Source of the DNA: an uncultured Pelagibacteraceae bacterium
GTDB taxonomy: Bacteria; Pseudomonadota; Alphaproteobacteria; Pelagibacterales; Pelagibacteraceae
DNA: 58,997 bases
Assembly: GCA_902612575.1 (NCBI GenBank)
Contig: CACMDZ010000005.1
Span: 1 to 58,997, forward strand
Direction: 5' to 3'
A program made the position numbers and the translations under genes. Shown here piece after piece: positions 32,848 through 42,165 of this stretch; position 1 is the first letter of the stretch; every line of letters begins with the position of its first letter. The notes beneath the pieces were generated by a model. That model did not search any database and had not been told where the DNA came from. It was given only the letters and a program-made list of their open reading frames with translations.

Positions 32848-34679
32848 TCTAATTCAAACTTTGATGCATAATCTTTTTTAAGTCTAATATCCTGTTTATT
32901 TTTTTCTAAAATACAATTTCCAATTACAAGATAATCTAAATCTGTACCCATAAAACAATTAAATGCGTCAGTTGGCGTATTTACAATGGGTTCTCCTCTT
33001 ACATTAAATGATGTATTCACCAGAACTGGACATCCTGTCTTTTCTTTGAATTTTTGAATTAAATCATAATAACGTTTGTTTGTATTTATATTTACACTCT
33101 GAACTCTTGCAGAGTAATCTACATGTGTTACTGCTGGTATTGAAGATCTTTTAACATTTAGTTTATCTATACCAAAAAGTTTCTTTTGCTCTTTAGTCAT
33201 TTCAATTTTCTTATTTGAATTTATGTTGGCTACTAAAAGCATATAAGGTGAATCAACATTTATCTCAAACCATTCTGATAAATCTTCTCTTAAAACAGAT
33301 GGTGCAAATGGTCTAAAACTCTCTCTGTATTTAACCTTCAAATTTAGATTTTTTTGCATTTTTTCTGATCTAGGATCCCCAAGAATTGACCTACCTCCCA
33401 AAGCTCTTGGACCAAACTCCATTCTTCCTTGGAACCATCCTATTGCCTTATCATTTGATAAATATTCTGAAGTTTTATGAATTAAATCTTGATATTTTAA
33501 TATTTCGAAATTTGCCCCTATGTTTTTCAATTCTTTTTCAATTTGTTCCTGACTATATTCAGTTCCTAAATATGATCCTTGCATATCGTCTTCTACATTC
33601 ACTATTCTGTCATTAGATTTTTCAATGTGCCAAAGTGCTAATGCTGCACCTAATGAACCTCCAGCATCGCCAGCTGCAGGTTGAATCCATATATTATCGA
33701 ATATTTTTTCTCTTAGAATTTTGCCATTTGCAACACAGTTTAATGCAACACCACCTGCTAAACATAAATTTGGAATATTGTATTCATTTCTTATCGATCT
33801 AGCTAATTTAATCATTATTTCCTCTGTCACTTTTTGAATTGAGGCTGCAATATCCATATGAAATTGGGTAATTTTATCTTTTTCTGGATCACGTGGTTTT
33901 TGACCAAACAATTTATCAAATTTTTTATTAGTCATTGTAAGTCCAGTGGCATAATTAAAATATCTTTGATCTAGTCTAAAAGTCCCATCATTTTTAATAT
34001 CTATCAATTCCTTTATTTTATCTTCATATAAAGGTTCTCCATATGGAGCTAAACCCATTAATTTATATTCACCACTATTTACTTTAAACCCAGCATAATA
34101 TGTAAAAGCTGAATAAAGTAGACCAAGAGAATGTGGAAAATGTATTTCTTTTTTTATTTCTAAATTATTATTTTTTCCCACTGCAACAGTTGTAGTAGCC
34201 CACTCACCTACACCATCTGCTGTTAATATAACTGCTTCTTTAAAAGGTGATGGAAAAAAAGCACTCGCTGCATGACTTAAATGATGATCAGAAAAAAAAA
34301 TATTTGTGTCTGAAATATAATCTTTGTCATGCTCTTTGAGTTTATTAAATAAAAAGTTTTTCTGAAAAAGTTTATCTTTTATCCATAAAGGCATAGCTTT
34401 TGCAAATGAAACAAACCCTCTAGGTGCAAAAGCAACATATGTTTCTAGCAATCTTTCAAATTTTAAAAAAGGTTTTTCAAAAAAAACAATGTGATTAACT
34501 TCGCTTAATTTTAAATTAGCATATTTTAAAACAAAATTAATGGCATTTTTTGGATAACTTGGATCATGTTTTTTTCTTGTGAATCTCTCTTCTTGAGCCG
34601 CTGCAACTATTTTGCCGTCTACAAGTATGCATGCAGCACTGTCATGATAAAAAGCAGATATTCCTAAAATTGAATTCAC
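32844..34679 (-). CDS. NodU/TobZ-type carbamoyltransferase
   Basis: The 611-residue protein matches two-domain O-carbamoyltransferases. The N-terminal Kae1/TsaD-like domain has ISAFYHDSAACILVDG (6-21), the FSDHHLSHAASAFFPSP metal/nucleotide histidine motif and LTADGVGEWATT; the C-terminal domain carries MEFGPRALGGRSILGDPR and NTSFNVRGEPIVNTP. It should use carbamoyl phosphate and ATP to carbamoylate a hydroxyl of a sugar or natural product. The start is GTG, sharing its G with the TAG stop of the upstream small gene, so translation is probably coupled. SxtI of saxitoxin synthesis is a relative, but nothing else of that pathway is here. Confidence 0.93.
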   Translation of the reverse strand: MNSILGISAFYHDSAACILVDGKIVAAAQEERFTRKKHDPSYPKNAINFVLKYANLKLSEVNHIVFFEKPFLKFERLLETYVAFAPRGFVSFAKAMPLWIKDKLFQKNFLFNKLKEHDKDYISDTNIFFSDHHLSHAASAFFPSPFKEAVILTADGVGEWATTTVAVGKNNNLEIKKEIHFPHSLGLLYSAFTYYAGFKVNSGEYKLMGLAPYGEPLYEDKIKELIDIKNDGTFRLDQRYFNYATGLTMTNKKFDKLFGQKPRDPEKDKITQFHMDIAASIQKVTEEIMIKLARSIRNEYNIPNLCLAGGVALNCVANGKILREKIFDNIWIQPAAGDAGGSLGAALALWHIEKSNDRIVNVEDDMQGSYLGTEYSQEQIEKELKNIGANFEILKYQDLIHKTSEYLSNDKAIGWFQGRMEFGPRALGGRSILGDPRSEKMQKNLNLKVKYRESFRPFAPSVLREDLSEWFEINVDSPYMLLVANINSNKKIEMTKEQKKLFGIDKLNVKRSSIPAVTHVDYSARVQSVNINTNKRYYDLIQKFKEKTGCPVLVNTSFNVRGEPIVNTPTDAFNCFMGTDLDYLVIGNCILEKNKQDIRLKKDYASKFELD

Positions 34680-34828
34680 TAAAAGATTGTATATATAAAT
34701 GGAGCAACAGCTGATCCTTGGCTAAGTACAATTAATCCTCCAAAAAGTACTAAAACAATAATGATCGGAAGTAGCCAATATTTTTTTCTTATTTTTAAAA
34801 ATTCCCAAAATTCTTTTATAAAGCTCAT
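34679..34828 (-). CDS. DUF5989 family small membrane protein
   Basis: A 49-residue protein starting MSFIKEFWEFLKIRKKYWLL with one strong hydrophobic helix (about 19-36) and ending SQGSAVAPFIYTIF. The W-E-F-L-x-x-R-K-K-x-W-L-L-P and QGSAVAPFIYT-F pattern matches DUF5989, a small protein that recurs next to carbamoyltransferase and SxtJ genes. Its TAG stop overlaps the GTG start of the carbamoyltransferase (TAGTG). It starts three bases after the SxtJ-family stop. Function is unknown; it may anchor the transferase to the membrane. Confidence 0.85.
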   Translation of the reverse strand: MSFIKEFWEFLKIRKKYWLLPIIIVLVLFGGLIVLSQGSAVAPFIYTIF

Positions 34829-34831
34829 ATT

Positions 34832-35221
34832 TTAAAATTGATTCTTCATTTTACTTTTAGGACCTGATTTATCAATCCAATAAGTATTATTTTCTTTAAA
34901 CTTTAAATTAAGTAAATCCTTTTTTAATAGTCGCATAATTACAGCTATTGGTGTCACTACTAAAAAAAAAATTATTCCCATAATTATTGGAGAAATTATT
35001 TTTCCTAAGAAAAGACCAAAATTAAACCATAATTTATTTAATGGACTTAATAAATTTGAATTTAAAAGTCCTAAAACTAAAAAGATAAAAGATATTATTA
35101 ATGACCATATTCTAATATTTCCATCTTTTAAAATTGGATAAATTGAAATCAACAGAAATACTACAAAAAAAACTAAACCAAAACTTCTATTAGACCCAAT
35201 CTTAATATCTTTATGATCCAT
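34832..35221 (-). CDS. SxtJ family membrane protein
   Basis: The 129-residue protein has about three hydrophobic segments (14-31, 38-54, 68-95). The start DHKDIKIGSNRSFGLVFFVV and the later WFNFGLFLGKIISPIIMGI block match the SxtJ family, named from the saxitoxin cluster but widespread with carbamoyltransferases. The C-terminal polar tail (NNTYWIDKSGPKSKMKNQF) is typical. It heads the three-gene unit SxtJ-DUF5989-carbamoyltransferase. Confidence 0.82.
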   Translation of the reverse strand: MDHKDIKIGSNRSFGLVFFVVFLLISIYPILKDGNIRIWSLIISFIFLVLGLLNSNLLSPLNKLWFNFGLFLGKIISPIIMGIIFFLVVTPIAVIMRLLKKDLLNLKFKENNTYWIDKSGPKSKMKNQF

Positions 35222-35277
35222 ACAGTCAAATATATAGATTATAATAAAACTTTGTATAAAAAATATCTATTATAGGA

Positions 35278-37059
35278 TTAAATTAAACCTTTTTGAGGTT
35301 TCATATCGCTTTTATTAATTCCAGCAACTTGTACCGGTTTTTTCATAGCATCTCTTCTAAATGGTTCACCTAATTCTTGATTTAAAATAACCTCGATAAA
35401 TGTAGTAATTCCTTGTTTTTGATCTTCACAAGATTGTTTTATAGCTTTAGTTGTTTCCTCCATTGTTTTCACGGTAACACCCTTTAAACCACATGCATTA
35501 GCTACTTTTGCATAACTCAATTCAGGATCTAGTTCTGTGCCTACGAAATTATCATCAAACCATAATATCGAATTTCTTTTCTCAGCACCCCATTGATAGT
35601 TTCTAAATATTACCATTGTAATAGCAGGCCATTCTTCTCTAGCACATGAGCTCATCTCATTCATACTTATCCCGAAAGCACCATCACCAGCAAAACCGAT
35701 TACTGGAGTATCTGGACAACCAATTTTTGCGCCTAATATTGATGGAAATCCATATCCACATGGGCCAAATAAACCTGGAGCTAAATATTTTCTTGGTTTT
35801 TCAAATGTAGGATAAGCGTTACCTATTGCACAATTATTTCCAATATCACTCGATATAATTACATCCTCTGGCATTCCTGCTTGAATAGCTCTCCAAGCTT
35901 GTCTAGGCGACATTCTATCTGCATCTCTTTCTCTTGCTTCTTTATTCCAAACAGTTCCAGGATCGTCTTCTTCATGATCTAAACCAGTAAGTGTTTGAAG
36001 CCATGCAGATTTAGTTTTATGAATTAAATTTTTTCTTTCATCTCTACCATTGTCACCTGCAGTTGGTGTAAGTTTTTCTAAAATCTGTTGAGACACCATT
36101 TTTGCATCACCACAAATTCCAACTGTTACCTTCTTTGTCAATCCTATTCTATCTGGATTCATATCAACCTGAATTATTTTTGCGTTTTTTGGCCAGTAAT
36201 CAATTCCGTATCCTGGTAACGTTGAGAAAGGATTTAATCTTGTTCCCAGTGCAAGAACAACATCAGCTTTTGAGATTAATTCCATTCCAGCTTTGGATCC
36301 ATTGTACCCCAAAGGTCCAACTGCAAGAGGATGACTTCCTGGAAAGCTGTCATTATGTTGATATCCATTGCAAACTGGTGCATCTAATTTTTCTGCAAGT
36401 TTTTTACAATCTTCTATTGCATCACCAATTACAACTCCAGCTCCTGATAATATTACTGGAAATTTTGCCTCTGATAATAATTTTGCAGCTTTATCAATTG
36501 CTTCTTTTCCTCCACCTTGTCTCTCAAATCTTACAATAGGAGGTAATTCAATATCTATAACCTGTGTCCAATAATCTCTTGGAACATTAATTTGTGCTGG
36601 TGCCGATCCTCTAAATGCTTTTTCTATAACTCTATTTAATACTTCTGCCATTCTTGAAGGATCTCTAACTTCTTCTTGATAGCAAACCATATCTTTAAAT
36701 AAATTCATTTGTTCAACTTCTTGAAAACCGCCTTGTCCCATTGTTTTATTGGCTGCTTGAGGAGTAACTAATAATAATGGAGTATGGTTCCAATATGCTG
36801 TTTTAATTGGAGTTACTAAACCGGTTATTCCTGGCCCATTTTGAGCAATAACCATTGACATTTTTCCTGTTGCTCTTGTATATCCATCAGCGATTAAACC
36901 GCCATTTGTCTCATGAGCAACATCCCAAAAAGTAATACCTGCTTTAGGAAATAAATCTGAAATTGCCATAAAGGCTGATCCTATAATTCCAAATGAATGT
37001 TCAATCCCGTGCATTTGAAGAACTTTAATAAACGCTTCTTCAGTTGTCATTTTGGTCAT
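35278..37059 (-). CDS. xsc: sulfoacetaldehyde acetyltransferase
   Basis: The 593-residue thiamine-diphosphate enzyme is full length for Xsc, which turns sulfoacetaldehyde and phosphate into acetyl phosphate and sulfite. EEAFIKVLQMHGIEHSFGII at 7-26, the catalytic Glu50 in WDVAHETNGG, and the ThDP/Mg motif GDGAFGISMNEMSSCAREEW in the last third match Xsc closely rather than acetolactate synthase. The ATG at 37059 follows AGAAAGG; an in-frame ATG at 37050 is an alternative start. It diverges from suyAB. Sulfoacetaldehyde would come from taurine or isethionate, whose genes are not here. Confidence 0.94.
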   Translation of the reverse strand: MTKMTTEEAFIKVLQMHGIEHSFGIIGSAFMAISDLFPKAGITFWDVAHETNGGLIADGYTRATGKMSMVIAQNGPGITGLVTPIKTAYWNHTPLLLVTPQAANKTMGQGGFQEVEQMNLFKDMVCYQEEVRDPSRMAEVLNRVIEKAFRGSAPAQINVPRDYWTQVIDIELPPIVRFERQGGGKEAIDKAAKLLSEAKFPVILSGAGVVIGDAIEDCKKLAEKLDAPVCNGYQHNDSFPGSHPLAVGPLGYNGSKAGMELISKADVVLALGTRLNPFSTLPGYGIDYWPKNAKIIQVDMNPDRIGLTKKVTVGICGDAKMVSQQILEKLTPTAGDNGRDERKNLIHKTKSAWLQTLTGLDHEEDDPGTVWNKEARERDADRMSPRQAWRAIQAGMPEDVIISSDIGNNCAIGNAYPTFEKPRKYLAPGLFGPCGYGFPSILGAKIGCPDTPVIGFAGDGAFGISMNEMSSCAREEWPAITMVIFRNYQWGAEKRNSILWFDDNFVGTELDPELSYAKVANACGLKGVTVKTMEETTKAIKQSCEDQKQGITTFIEVILNQELGEPFRRDAMKKPVQVAGINKSDMKPQKGLI

Positions 37060-37149
37060 AGTTAAGCCTTTCTAAAATCTTTTTTTATTTGTTAAAGTGT
37101 CCGATTAATATATAAGATTAACGAAAATTCAAATAAAGAAATCGTCACA

Positions 37150-37437
37150 ATGTCTAACACAGATATAATAATCCACGATGAAAAAGATAATGTAGGTGTT
37201 GTTGTTATTGAAAAAATAACGCCAAATCAAGACTGTAATTGTTGGATTATGGAAAATGATAAATCTGTGTCAATTCAATCAAAAAATGAAATACCTTTAG
37301 GTCATAAAATTGCAATGATTGACCTTAATGAGGGGGATACAATATTAAAATATGGTCATGATATTGGAAAAGTTGTTAAAAATATAAAAAAGGGCGAGCA
37401 TGTACATGTTCATAATGTTAAAACAAAAAAATGGTAA
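37150..37437 (+). CDS. suyA: (2R)-sulfolactate sulfo-lyase alpha subunit
   Basis: The 95-residue protein is a single SAF domain, as in the small subunit of UxaA-family lyases split into two chains. The HKIAMIDLNEGDTILKYGHD block (about 58-77) is the family core. With SuyB it splits sulfolactate into pyruvate and sulfite. The assignment over altronate or galactarate dehydratase rests on SuyB similarity and on the sulfonate neighbours. It is four bases upstream of suyB and diverges from xsc with 90 bases between starts. Confidence 0.85.
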   Translation: MSNTDIIIHDEKDNVGVVVIEKITPNQDCNCWIMENDKSVSIQSKNEIPLGHKIAMIDLNEGDTILKYGHDIGKVVKNIKKGEHVHVHNVKTKKW

Positions 37438-37440
37438 GTA

Positions 37441-38607
37441 ATGGAAATTCCAAAGAGTTTTTTAGGTTATAAAAGAGAAAATGGTCGAGCTGGAACACGT
37501 AACCATGTCATAATTCTTCCAGTTGATGATATTTCAAATGCTTGTGCAGAAGCTGTAGCAAATAATATTAAGGGTACTATAGCTTTACCTCATTCTTATG
37601 GGCGATTACAGTTTGGTGCTGACTTAGAATTACATTTTAGAACAATGATCGGAACTGGAAAAAATCCTAACGTTGCTGCAGTAATAGTAGTTGGTATTGA
37701 GCCTAAATGGACAAAACGAATTGTAGATGCAATTGCAAAAACAGGTAAGCCGGTTGAAGGCTTTAGTATTGAAGGAGTTGGAGATATTGATACGATTGCA
37801 AAAGTTTCAAAAAAAGCACAAGAATTTTCAATGTGGGCATCTGAAAAACAAAGAGAAGAATGTCCTCTAAGTGACTTGTGGATTTCAGTTAAATGTGGTG
37901 AGTCTGATACAACATCTGGACTAGCATCAAACCCAACAGTTGGAAATCTTATGGACAAATTGGAGCCATTAGGAGTTCATTTATGTTTTGGTGAAACATC
38001 AGAATTAACAGGGGCTGAGACTGTTTGTGAAAAAAGAGGTAAAACACCTGAGGCACAAGCAAAATTTAAAAAAACATGGAACGATTATAATGATTTTATT
38101 TTGAAAGAAGCAACTGACGATCTGTCTGAAAGTCAACCTACAGCAGGAAATATAGCAGGTGGATTGACGACTATTGAAGAAAAGGCTTTTGGTAACTTTC
38201 AAAAAATTGGTGGATGTCAATTTATAGATGTACTGGAACCTGCAGAGGAGCCAACAAAAGGAGCTGGTTTATACTTTATGGACACATCATCAGCTGCAGC
38301 AGAATGTGTTACTTTACAAGCTGCTGGTGGCTTTAATATTCATCTGTTTCCAACAGGACAAGGTAATATTATTGGAAATCCTATAGAACCAGTGATTAAA
38401 TTGACAGCAAATCCACTAACTGCAAAAACTATGAGTGAGCATATTGATGTTGATGTATCTAAAATTCTTTCAAGAGAAATGAATTTAAGTCAAGCTGGAG
38501 ATGAGTTGATAAAATCAACTATTAGAGTTGCAAATGGAAGATTAACCTGTGCAGAGGCATTGGGTCATAAAGAGTTTGTAATGACTAAACTGTATAGAAG
38601 CGCCTAG
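37441..38607 (+). CDS. suyB: (2R)-sulfolactate sulfo-lyase beta subunit
   Basis: The 388-residue chain corresponds to the large part of UxaA-type lyases. It has [20 protein letters not shown] (9-28), [18 protein letters not shown] (about 156-173, with an iron-binding cysteine) and a [10 protein letters not shown] segment. Together with suyA it releases sulfite from sulfolactate, an intermediate of dihydroxypropanesulfonate and cysteate breakdown. Its stop lies one base from the convergent TauE-type gene, so product and exporter genes are adjacent. Confidence 0.88.
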   Translation: MEIPKSFLGYKRENGRAGTRNHVIILPVDDISNACAEAVANNIKGTIALPHSYGRLQFGADLELHFRTMIGTGKNPNVAAVIVVGIEPKWTKRIVDAIAKTGKPVEGFSIEGVGDIDTIAKVSKKAQEFSMWASEKQREECPLSDLWISVKCGESDTTSGLASNPTVGNLMDKLEPLGVHLCFGETSELTGAETVCEKRGKTPEAQAKFKKTWNDYNDFILKEATDDLSESQPTAGNIAGGLTTIEEKAFGNFQKIGGCQFIDVLEPAEEPTKGAGLYFMDTSSAAAECVTLQAAGGFNIHLFPTGQGNIIGNPIEPVIKLTANPLTAKTMSEHIDVDVSKILSREMNLSQAGDELIKSTIRVANGRLTCAEALGHKEFVMTKLYRSA

Positions 38608-39693
38608 TCACTTTTTCAATTTAGCTAACCTCGAGTCGTTCCAATTGGAATAAACTCTTCTTATCATTGCTGCGCCAACTCCAAGAACTACTGCAAGCAG
38701 AACTGAAGTAAGCCCATAAAATATTGGCATATCCTCTGAAAAATTTAAAATAAATTGACTTAAAGTTCCTAAGTTTTCGGTTGTATTTACACCAACATTA
38801 ATAGAATTTTCATCTTTGATAAAAGTATCATATGCGATAGCGATACCAACTAGTAGTAAAAGAATTGCTAAAATGGTTTTGAATTCTGAACTATCAATTT
38901 TTTCTCCAATTTTTTGACCAAACTGTACTCCAATTATTGATCCTAAGATTAAAACAAAAACTAAAATTAAATCTATTGTTCCATAATTTAATGCATGAAG
39001 AATAGTTACAATTGCACTTACAAATATAGTTACAAAAAGAGAAGTGCCTGGAATCAGTCTTGTTGGCATTCCTATAATGTAAATCATTGCAGGAACTAAT
39101 ATAAAAGCACCACCTATACCCATAATTGCTGCTATAAAACCAACAATTAAACCAATTATAATTGGAGTGAACGCACTTTCATAAAGTTGAGATTTTTTAA
39201 AACGCATTCTCAAAGGCAATCCATGTATCCAATAGTGTTTATGTAATTTTTTTCTTTCAGTAATTTTTTTTCTAGCTTTATCAATCTCTGAAACGCCTTG
39301 AATTAGCATAAAAGTTCCTAAAATTGCTAGGATGTACATATATGCAAGAGAAATAACTACATTTATTTTTCCAATATCTTTAAAATATGAAAAAGTAATA
39401 ATTCCAAGAACTGTTCCTACTATCCCACCTATTACAATCATGAACCCCATTTTATAGTCAAGTGTTCCTTTAAGATAATGTGTTGTGGAACCTGAAACAG
39501 AAGTTCCAAGAATGTTACTTGCTTCATTTGGAACAGCATAAATTGGTGGCACACCCATGAAAATTAAAAATGGTGTCATTAAAAACCCTCCACCTACTCC
39601 AAATAAACCTGATAAAATTCCTACAGCTAAACTTAAACCAAAAATGTATAAGATATTAATTTCAACTTGTGCAATTGGAAGAAAATACTCCAT
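38608..39693 (-). CDS. tauE: TauE/SafE-type sulfite exporter (TSUP family)
   Basis: The 361-residue membrane protein is about 100 residues longer than compact TSUP permeases because of a basic cytoplasmic linker (about 135-170) between its halves. Each half has the signature: GLSLAVGILSGLFGVGGGFL-type at about 18-37 and GLIVGFIAAIMGIGGAFILV at about 181-200. The position beside xsc and suyAB makes sulfite the most likely cargo. The 246 bases downstream on its other side (39694-39939) hold only the 48-codon candidate at 39743-39889. Confidence 0.88.
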   Translation of the reverse strand: MEYFLPIAQVEINILYIFGLSLAVGILSGLFGVGGGFLMTPFLIFMGVPPIYAVPNEASNILGTSVSGSTTHYLKGTLDYKMGFMIVIGGIVGTVLGIITFSYFKDIGKINVVISLAYMYILAILGTFMLIQGVSEIDKARKKITERKKLHKHYWIHGLPLRMRFKKSQLYESAFTPIIIGLIVGFIAAIMGIGGAFILVPAMIYIIGMPTRLIPGTSLFVTIFVSAIVTILHALNYGTIDLILVFVLILGSIIGVQFGQKIGEKIDSSEFKTILAILLLLVGIAIAYDTFIKDENSINVGVNTTENLGTLSQFILNFSEDMPIFYGLTSVLLAVVLGVGAAMIRRVYSNWNDSRLAKLKK

Positions 39694-39742
39694 AAACAGT
39701 AACTATTCTTCTAATAATTGAAAGTCAATAAATATGAATGTC

Positions 39743-39889
39743 TTATATAAAATTTTGAGCAGTGCTTAAGATTATAATGCCCCAAGCAAAGAAAATAAAT
39801 AGATATAAAAATGATTTAATTATTTTGCTTAATTGGTTTTCAAATAGTGAAGGCAACTTTTTTAAATTTTGGTTTATTATTTGAAACAT
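39743..39889 (-). CDS. possible 48-residue single-helix protein
   Basis: An ATG frame of 48 codons encodes MFQIINQNLKKLPSLFENQL followed by a basic SKIIKSF and a hydrophobic helix (about 27-42, FLYLFIFFAWGIII). A basic N-terminal half before a membrane helix is protein-like, and it is in line with the apr operon upstream (50 bases after the previous stop). No ribosome-binding site is clear, so it may be chance. Confidence 0.35.
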   Translation of the reverse strand: MFQIINQNLKKLPSLFENQLSKIIKSFLYLFIFFAWGIIILSTAQNFI

Positions 39890-39939
39890 ACTCGCGGGAT
39901 ACCACAAGTTGTATTAAAAGCAATTAATTTTTTACTTAA

Positions 39940-40290
39940 TTAAAAGATTGTAGCTCCAAAAACTTTAACCTCATCCCCTTCGTCTCCAAGAACAAGTCGA
40001 CCTAAAAAGTCTCCTGGTATTTCAGTGCTAGTTTGTTTGTACAGTATTGTTATATAAAGTCCACGTCTTAAGCAGCCTATTGCCTCACAGCCTTCTGCTA
40101 AACTTGAAATAAGTTTGTTACTTGCCCATTGCTTACCTAACTCAACCTCATTTGCTCCGTACATCATCTGCGATGACAAATCTCTTGTAAATCCACCATA
40201 ATCTTTAATATTTGAAGATTTAACTAAGTTTGCCCAAATAGGTTCAGCTATTTTAATAATTTCCTCATCGGATTTATCTAATAGAGCCAT
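39940..40290 (-). CDS. conserved-looking small protein linked to aprA, unknown function
   Basis: The 116-residue soluble protein has no membrane segment. Visible are EEIIKIAEPIWANLVKSSNI (9-28), CEAIGCLRRGLYITILYKQ with Cys68 and Cys73, and a C-terminal LGRLVLGDEGDEVKVFGATI. It begins 18 bases after aprA and is probably in the aprM-aprB-aprA transcript. No family is recognised. Its role is likely tied to the Apr complex or sulfite use, by position only. Confidence 0.65.
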   Translation of the reverse strand: MALLDKSDEEIIKIAEPIWANLVKSSNIKDYGGFTRDLSSQMMYGANEVELGKQWASNKLISSLAEGCEAIGCLRRGLYITILYKQTSTEIPGDFLGRLVLGDEGDEVKVFGATIF

Positions 40291-40308
40291 TTTTTGATCT
40301 ATTGAGTT

Positions 40309-42165
40309 CTAAGAAGCTTCTTTTTTCTCTTTTTCATCAACTATATGATAAACAGGTGCCTTTTCCATAGTAAACTTGCCTGTTTTTGGGTCTCTTCTAG
40401 ATAAAGTTAGGCAATGCCAATTTTCATCATCTAGTTTCATATAATCACCTCTGTAATAATATCCTGGCCAACGAGTTTCTTGTCTAAACAGGGTATGTTC
40501 TGTAACACATTGAGATGTGATCGTCCTATGTTTAAGCTCCCAAGCTCTCATAAGTTGATGATAGTCTTCAGCTCCTACATTTTCTAGATCTTCCTCAAGC
40601 CATGCAAGTAGTTCTAAACCTTTTTTAAGAGTGTTTTCGTTAGTCATGTAATTATAGCTAATACCACCTACATACTCATCCATAATTTTTTGCAATCTTT
40701 GTAAACCCTGGATTGGTGAAATATAACTTGGAGATACAGTCCCTCCAGTTATTTCGTTTCTTCCAACAGTATAGTTTTCGAGTGGTTTATAGATAGTTTC
40801 TTTAAAATCATCACATTGTTTATCGCTTACCTTTATATCATTAGCCTTTTGATCTTCTATGTATTTTACAGCAGCTTTTGCGGCTAATCTTCCCTCGGTA
40901 AATGACCCAGATGAGAATTTATGAGCACTTCCACCCACTGTATCGCCGGCTCCGAATAGACCTTGAATTGTCGTCATTCTGTTATATCCCCAGAAATATT
41001 CAGGTGGAGATAAATCCTCTGGTCCACTAACCCATGCGCCTGAGCATGTAGCGTGGGAACCCATAACATATGGTTCAGATGTTGTTAATTCAGGGTTTGT
41101 ATATTTTGGATCAATATTTTGAGAAGCCCATACCACTGCTTGTCCAACTGTCATTCCTAAGAAGTTTTCCCATCCAACCGTTTCTAAGTGTGGATCTTGG
41201 AATGCTTCTTTCGTAACCATATGAATTGGTCCACCACCGGCCATAGTTTCTTGAATAAACGCATGGTTACGTAAACATGTAGGTGTAGGATGATGATCAA
41301 TATACTCTCCAACTAATTCTTTTGTTTTTTCGTACCATTTTTTCTCATAATTTTCACCATTTGCATTTTGAGTATACGTTTTTAAATGTAAAAAATATGC
41401 TCCAACTGGACCATAACCATCCTTAAATCTACATAGTACAATTCTATTCTCCATTTGGGTCATTTTAGCACCTGCAGCAATAGGTAATGCATATGCTGAT
41501 CCATTACTCCATGGCGCATACCAAGTTCTTCCCATTCCTTCACCAACGGCTCTAGGTTTGAAAATATGTGAAGCTCCTCCAGCAGCTACAATAACTGTTT
41601 TTGATTTAAATACGTGGTAGTCACCAGTTCTCATATTAAAGCCGACTGCACCACCAACTCTATTCTCGTTGTTCTCATCCATTAAAAGATGAGTGATCAT
41701 TATTCTATTGTAAATTTTATCTGCAGATTTTTTTGCTGCTTCTGCAACAATTGGTTTATAACTTTCACCGTGTATCATTATTTGCCATTTACCTTCTCTT
41801 TGATAACGGCCTGTCTCTTTATTTTTCATCATAGGCAGACCCCATTCATCAAACATGTGCACAGTTGAATCTACATGACGCGCCATATCATATCCAAGAT
41901 CCTCTCTGACCAATCCCATTAAATCATTTCTTGCATATCTTACGTGGTCCTCTGGTTGGTTTTCACCCCATTGCATTCCCATATAACAGTTAATTGCATA
42001 TAGTCCCTGAGCAACAGCACCACTTCTATCTATATTAGCCTTTTCAACACAAACTATTTTTAAATCTCTTCCCCAATGTCTAGCTTCGAAAGTTGCTCCA
42101 GTTCCAGCCATGCCTCCACCGACAACTAAGATATCACAATTTTCTACAATCGTTTTTCTAGCCAT
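40309..42165 (-). CDS. aprA: adenylylsulfate reductase alpha subunit
   Basis: The 618-residue FAD subunit of APS reductase has the FAD motif VVGGGMAGTGATFEARHWG (14-32), RSGAVAQGLYAINCYMG, and the active-site region CRFKDGYGPVGAYFL near residue 240-254. Length is normal. In SAR11 it is thought to run in the oxidative direction, turning sulfite and AMP into APS. The start shares one base with the aprB stop (TAATG). No sat (ATP sulfurylase) gene is in the window. Confidence 0.96.
   Translation of the reverse strand: MARKTIVENCDILVVGGGMAGTGATFEARHWGRDLKIVCVEKANIDRSGAVAQGLYAINCYMGMQWGENQPEDHVRYARNDLMGLVREDLGYDMARHVDSTVHMFDEWGLPMMKNKETGRYQREGKWQIMIHGESYKPIVAEAAKKSADKIYNRIMITHLLMDENNENRVGGAVGFNMRTGDYHVFKSKTVIVAAGGASHIFKPRAVGEGMGRTWYAPWSNGSAYALPIAAGAKMTQMENRIVLCRFKDGYGPVGAYFLHLKTYTQNANGENYEKKWYEKTKELVGEYIDHHPTPTCLRNHAFIQETMAGGGPIHMVTKEAFQDPHLETVGWENFLGMTVGQAVVWASQNIDPKYTNPELTTSEPYVMGSHATCSGAWVSGPEDLSPPEYFWGYNRMTTIQGLFGAGDTVGGSAHKFSSGSFTEGRLAAKAAVKYIEDQKANDIKVSDKQCDDFKETIYKPLENYTVGRNEITGGTVSPSYISPIQGLQRLQKIMDEYVGGISYNYMTNENTLKKGLELLAWLEEDLENVGAEDYHQLMRAWELKHRTITSQCVTEHTLFRQETRWPGYYYRGDYMKLDDENWHCLTLSRRDPKTGKFTMEKAPVYHIVDEKEKKEAS

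Noticed and set aside
32844..35221. Saxitoxin-type biosynthesis suggested by SxtJ- and SxtI-like genes
   Set aside because: No polyketide synthase, amidinotransferase or dioxygenase of that pathway is present. SxtJ and carbamoyltransferase families are widespread outside toxin clusters.
36102..36539. 145-codon plus-strand open frame opposite xsc
   Set aside because: Its product is a low-complexity Leu/Ile/Gln/His-rich sequence and it lies fully inside the well-supported xsc gene on the other strand.
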